Positions 15,201-17,086 of a stretch of 17,086 bases of DNA are shown here, in pieces. Position numbers and translations under genes: made by a program. The notes under the pieces are model-generated. The model had not been told where the DNA came from. It did not search any database and saw only the letters and a program-made list of their open reading frames with translations. The stretch is from an uncultured Dysosmobacter sp. (GTDB lineage Bacteria > Bacillota > Clostridia > Oscillospirales > Oscillospiraceae): the NCBI GenBank assembly GCA_934504065.1, contig CAKSVQ010000038.1:1-17086 (forward strand), read 5' to 3'. How positions within the stretch are numbered: position 1 is the stretch's first letter; each line of letters starts with the position of its first letter.

Positions 15201-15981
15201 CGTCTTCCCCGGCACCAACTGCGAATACGACAGCGCCCGTGCCGTGCTGCGCGCCGGACTGGAGCCGGACATTCTGGTGGTGAACAACCAGTCCGCCCAG
15301 GGCGTGTCCGAATCCGCCCAGCGCTTTGCCCGGGCTGCCCGGGAAAGCCAGATCATCTTCGTGCCCGGCGGCTTCTCCGGCGGCGACGAGCCGGACGGTT
15401 CCGGCAAATTCATCACCGCCTTTTTCCGCAATCCCGCCGTCAGCGACGCCACCATGGAGCTGCTGAAAAACCGGGACGGGTTGATGCTGGGCATCTGCAA
15501 CGGGTTTCAGGCGCTCATCAAGCTGGGGCTGGTACCCTATGGCGAGATCATCGATGCTGATGAGAACTGCCCCACCCTGAGCTATAACGTCATCAGCCGC
15601 CACCAGTCCAAGATCGTCCGCACCCGGGTGGCCTCCACCCACTCTCCGTGGCTCAGCCGCGTGCACACGGGCGACATTGTAAGTGTGCCCATCTCCCATG
15701 GCGAGGGCCGCTTCCTCTGCCCGCAGTCCCTGCTGGAGGAACTGGCCGCCAAGGGCCAGATCGCCACTCAGTATGTGGACCTGAACGGCGCACCCACCAT
15801 GGATGTGGACTTCAACCCCAACGCCTCCAGCTGGGCAGTGGAGGGCATCCTCTCTCCTGATGGCCGCGTGCTGGGCAAAATGGGCCACTCCGAGCGCATC
15901 GGTCCCGCGCTTTACCGCAACGTGCCCGGCGAGTATGACCTCCATCTGTTCGCGTCCGCCCGGGATTATTTTTCGCTGTAA
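12292..15981 (+). CDS. purL: Phosphoribosylformylglycinamidine synthase, single-chain (PurL with fused glutaminase)
   Basis: Converts FGAR to FGAM using glutamine and ATP. The 1229-aa chain combines what Bacillus makes as PurS, PurL and PurQ. It runs from a PurS-like N-terminal region through a linker into two PurM-like halves and ends in a class I glutaminase. The ATP/metal segment ETHNHPTEIEPFGGAATCIGG starts at residue 320. The glutaminase begins at about residue 965. Its triad is visible as Cys1069 in GICNGFQ and His1199 with Glu1201 in GHSERIG. The size is shorter than the ~1295-aa proteobacterial enzyme and fits the Clostridia-type long PurL. GGAGGG precedes the ATG. It is the last gene of the operon, followed by a terminator. 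Confidence 0.96.
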   Translation: MVRRIYVEKKPALRQEAAGLLNELRTLLGLDALTGLRLVNRYDVEGLDETTFHRAVQTVFSEPQVDDTSAALPAGDFTAFAVESLPGQFDQRADSASQCIQLMTQGNRPTVRTARVYLLSGAITPDALEAIKHYVINPVEAREASMEPAETLQSVYDIPTAVETVTGFTALDEDGLSALLDKLGLAMDLDDLKFLQAHFRDEEHRDPTITEVRVVDTYWSDHCRHTTFSTHIDHVEILDADTRAAYERYLAAREEVYGKEKAAVRPQTLMDMATIGAKVLKKRGLLANLDQSEEINACSIHVNATVDGEAQDWLLMFKNETHNHPTEIEPFGGAATCIGGCIRDPLSGRAYVYQAMRLTGCGDPRTPVSETIPGKLPQRKLAQTAAAGYSSYGNQIGLATGLVSEVYHPGYVAKHLEIGAVVGAAPAENVVRERPAPGDVVILLGGRTGRDGIGGATGSSKSHNRKSLTTMASEVQKGNAPEERKIQRLFRDGAVTRLIKRCNDFGAGGVSVAIGELADGLEIQLDAVRKKYDGLDGTELAISESQERMAVVVAPENADAFIAAAEKENLEAYPVAVVTESPRMVMKWNGATIVDLSRAFLDTNGASKHTRVRVEGKDRSTLGQSGLTSLRATASSLCAASRRGLGERFDSTIGAGSVLMPFGGKYQRTPAQSMAALLPVLPGQETEDCSVMAWGFDAAQMCVDPYAGAYRSVVTSVAKLVAAGCDYHTAYLTFQEYFEKLREEPLRWGKPFAALLGALDAQLDLGVAAIGGKDSMSGSFLDLDVPPTLVSFAIAPSKAGKVVSAEFKAAGHPVYLFLCDGTADSQRAAWETFHTLSESGKVQAAWAVEHSLAEGVMQMSFGNRIGFTADAAGDIWYSSAMPGAILAELTEEVHDPCAAKLGMTTTDPVVTIGADSAPILELLSLNESVLEDVYPSRTPDTAASVPTLTAAPAAPAAPKVGVARPRVLIPVFPGTNCEYDSARAVLRAGLEPDILVVNNQSAQGVSESAQRFARAARESQIIFVPGGFSGGDEPDGSGKFITAFFRNPAVSDATMELLKNRDGLMLGICNGFQALIKLGLVPYGEIIDADENCPTLSYNVISRHQSKIVRTRVASTHSPWLSRVHTGDIVSVPISHGEGRFLCPQSLLEELAAKGQIATQYVDLNGAPTMDVDFNPNASSWAVEGILSPDGRVLGKMGHSERIGPALYRNVPGEYDLHLFASARDYFSL

Positions 15982-15986
15982 GAAAG

Positions 15987-16031
15987 CCGTCCCCGCAAAA
16001 GCGGAAACCCACTTTTGCGGGGCGGAACTTT
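15987..16031 (+). terminator. Intrinsic terminator of the purine operon
   Basis: CCCCGCAAAAG (15991-16001) and CTTTTGCGGGG (16012-16022) form a perfect 11-bp stem. It is extended by CCG/CGG across a bulged T, has a 10-nt loop, and is followed by AACTTTT. It lies just after the purL stop codon and separates the operon from guaB. Confidence 0.85.
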
Positions 16032-16042
16032 TCCACATTGTG

Positions 16043-16070
16043 TTGTGTTTCTCCATATCTGTGGTAAGAT
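16043..16070 (+). promoter_or_regulatory. Possible promoter of guaB
   Basis: -35 TTGTGT (16043-16048), 16-bp spacer, -10 TAAGAT (16065-16070), 30 bp before the guaB start codon. The match is moderate, and an overlapping GATAAT (16068-16073) gives an alternative -10. No purine riboswitch and no copy of the 4583-4617 inverted repeat was found here. Confidence 0.45.
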
Positions 16071-16100
16071 AATAAAAATTCTTTGAAACGAGGTGGCCAT

Positions 16101-17086
16101 ATGGCATACTATTTTACGGAGCCCTCCCGTACCTTCAGTGAATATCTGCTGGTCCCCGGCTACTCCTCCTCCGAATGCATTCCCGCCAATGTCTCCTTGA
16201 AGACCCCGGTGGTCAAGTTCAAAAAGGGCGAGGAGTGCCCGCTGACCATGAACGTCCCCATGGTCTCCGCCGTCATGCAGTCCGTCTCCGGCGAGCAGAT
16301 GGGCATCGGCCTTGCCAAAGAAGGCGGCATCGCCTTTATCTATGTCTCCCAGCCCATCGACCAGCAGGCCGAAATGGTGCGCCGGGTGAAAAACTACAAG
16401 GCGGGCTTTGTCAGCAGTGATTCCAACCTCCGTTTGACCGATACCCTTGCCGACGTGCTGGCGCTGAAGGAGCGCACCGGGCACTCCACCATGGCCGTCA
16501 CGGACGACGGCACCGGAACGGGCAAGCTGCTGGGCATCGTCACCAGCCGTGACTACCGCGTCAGCCGTATGGACCCCTCCACCCCTGTCAGCAGCTTCAT
16601 GACCCCGGCGGAAAAGGTCATCTCCGCACCGGAGGGTACCAGCCTGAAAATTGCCAACGACATCATCTGGGACCACAAGCTCAACGCCCTGCCCATCGTC
16701 TCTGCCGACGGGCATCTGGTCTCTTTCGTCTTCCGCAAGGACTATGACGCCCACAAGGGCAACCCGCTGGAGCTGCTGGACAGCCAGAAGCGCTATGTAG
16801 TGGGCGCGGGCATCAACACCCGGGACTATGCCCAGCGCGTTCCCGCGCTGGTGGAGGCCGGAGTGGACGTGCTGGTCATCGACTCCTCCGAGGGCTATTC
16901 CGAGTGGCAGGCCCTCACCCTGAAGTGGATCCGCGACCACTACGGCGACACCGTGAAGGTGGGCGCAGGCAACGTGGTGGACGGCGAGGGCTTCCGTTTT
17001 CTGGCGGAGGCCGGGGCCGACTTCGTGAAGATCGGCATCGGCGGCGGCTCCATCTGCATCACCCGGGAGACCAAGGGCATCGGCCG
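16101..17086 (+). CDS. guaB: IMP dehydrogenase (GuaB), 3' end outside window
   Basis: Oxidises IMP to XMP, the entry to GMP synthesis. 328 codons are present and the frame is open at the window edge; the family usually runs to about 500 residues. The start [20 protein letters not shown] and the core [14 protein letters not shown] are those of a divergent IMPDH type common in anaerobes. Tandem CBS domains occupy roughly residues 100-225 ([21 protein letters not shown], then the [12 protein letters not shown] exit). The catalytic loop [12 protein letters not shown] has nucleophile Cys319. CBS domains and context argue against GMP reductase. The ATG follows GAGGTG. Own promoter and an upstream terminator suggest separate transcription from the pur operon. 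Confidence 0.93.
   Translation, partial: MAYYFTEPSRTFSEYLLVPGYSSSECIPANVSLKTPVVKFKKGEECPLTMNVPMVSAVMQSVSGEQMGIGLAKEGGIAFIYVSQPIDQQAEMVRRVKNYKAGFVSSDSNLRLTDTLADVLALKERTGHSTMAVTDDGTGTGKLLGIVTSRDYRVSRMDPSTPVSSFMTPAEKVISAPEGTSLKIANDIIWDHKLNALPIVSADGHLVSFVFRKDYDAHKGNPLELLDSQKRYVVGAGINTRDYAQRVPALVEAGVDVLVIDSSEGYSEWQALTLKWIRDHYGDTVKVGAGNVVDGEGFRFLAEAGADFVKIGIGGGSICITRETKGIG

Noticed and set aside
15982..16100. Guanine/purine riboswitch ahead of guaB, also considered ahead of gntR-purE
   Set aside because: No conserved purine-riboswitch core or P1-P3 arrangement could be seen in either leader.
12874..16107. 1077-codon open frame on the minus strand opposite purL
   Set aside because: Shadow of a GC-rich gene: low-complexity Gly/His/Gln-rich translation, no family features, fully antisense to a well-supported PurL.
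1..17086. CRISPR array, tRNA or rRNA genes, insertion sequence or phage genes
   Set aside because: No regularly spaced direct repeats, no tRNA or rRNA signatures and no transposase, integrase or phage-like proteins. The dispersed repeats are isolated hairpin elements, not an array.

Overview
The window looks like chromosomal DNA of a GC-rich member of Clostridia, most likely Oscillospiraceae-like (Clostridium cluster IV). This is inferred from strong Shine-Dalgarno sites, a classic Firmicutes T-box leader, a 4Fe-4S-type PurF, a single-chain PurL of the long Clostridia type, a stand-alone AICAR transformylase and the divergent 'EPSRTF' form of IMP dehydrogenase. The species cannot be named from the sequence alone.

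Layout. (1) 1-115: a structured intergenic repeat cut by the window edge. (2) 113-3216, minus strand: a methionine ABC importer operon metN-metI-metQ. It runs from a strong promoter through a T-box leader with a probable AUG (Met) specifier and ends at a long bidirectional terminator. (3) 3323-4297, plus strand: a divergently transcribed DUF368/PopT-type membrane protein with its own promoter and a terminator-like hairpin. (4) 4305-4489: a second, fuller copy of the structured repeat. (5) 4557-15981, plus strand: a tightly packed de novo purine operon, gntR-purE-purC-purF-purM-purN-purH(transformylase only)-purD-purL. It is headed by a GntR/UTRA regulator whose promoter carries a perfect 9+9 inverted repeat. 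(6) 15987-17086: a terminator, then guaB (IMP dehydrogenase), open at the window end.

How the genes work together. PurF, PurD, PurN, PurL, PurM, PurE, PurC and the transformylase cover the path from PRPP to FAICAR, except for adenylosuccinate lyase (PurB), which is not here. The IMP cyclohydrolase that would close the ring is also missing, because the purH gene lacks its cyclohydrolase half, and there is no PurK beside PurE. GuaB then takes IMP towards GMP. The GntR protein is the obvious candidate for local control of the operon. The methionine cluster is controlled separately, by tRNA charging.

The least expected signal is the intergenic repeat. Two ~115-bp copies share hairpins in which five base pairs have changed with full compensation while the 13-nt loop is identical. 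Both copies directly follow a terminator hairpin in the same orientation. A third, 42-bp fragment lies inside the purine operon, between purH and purD.
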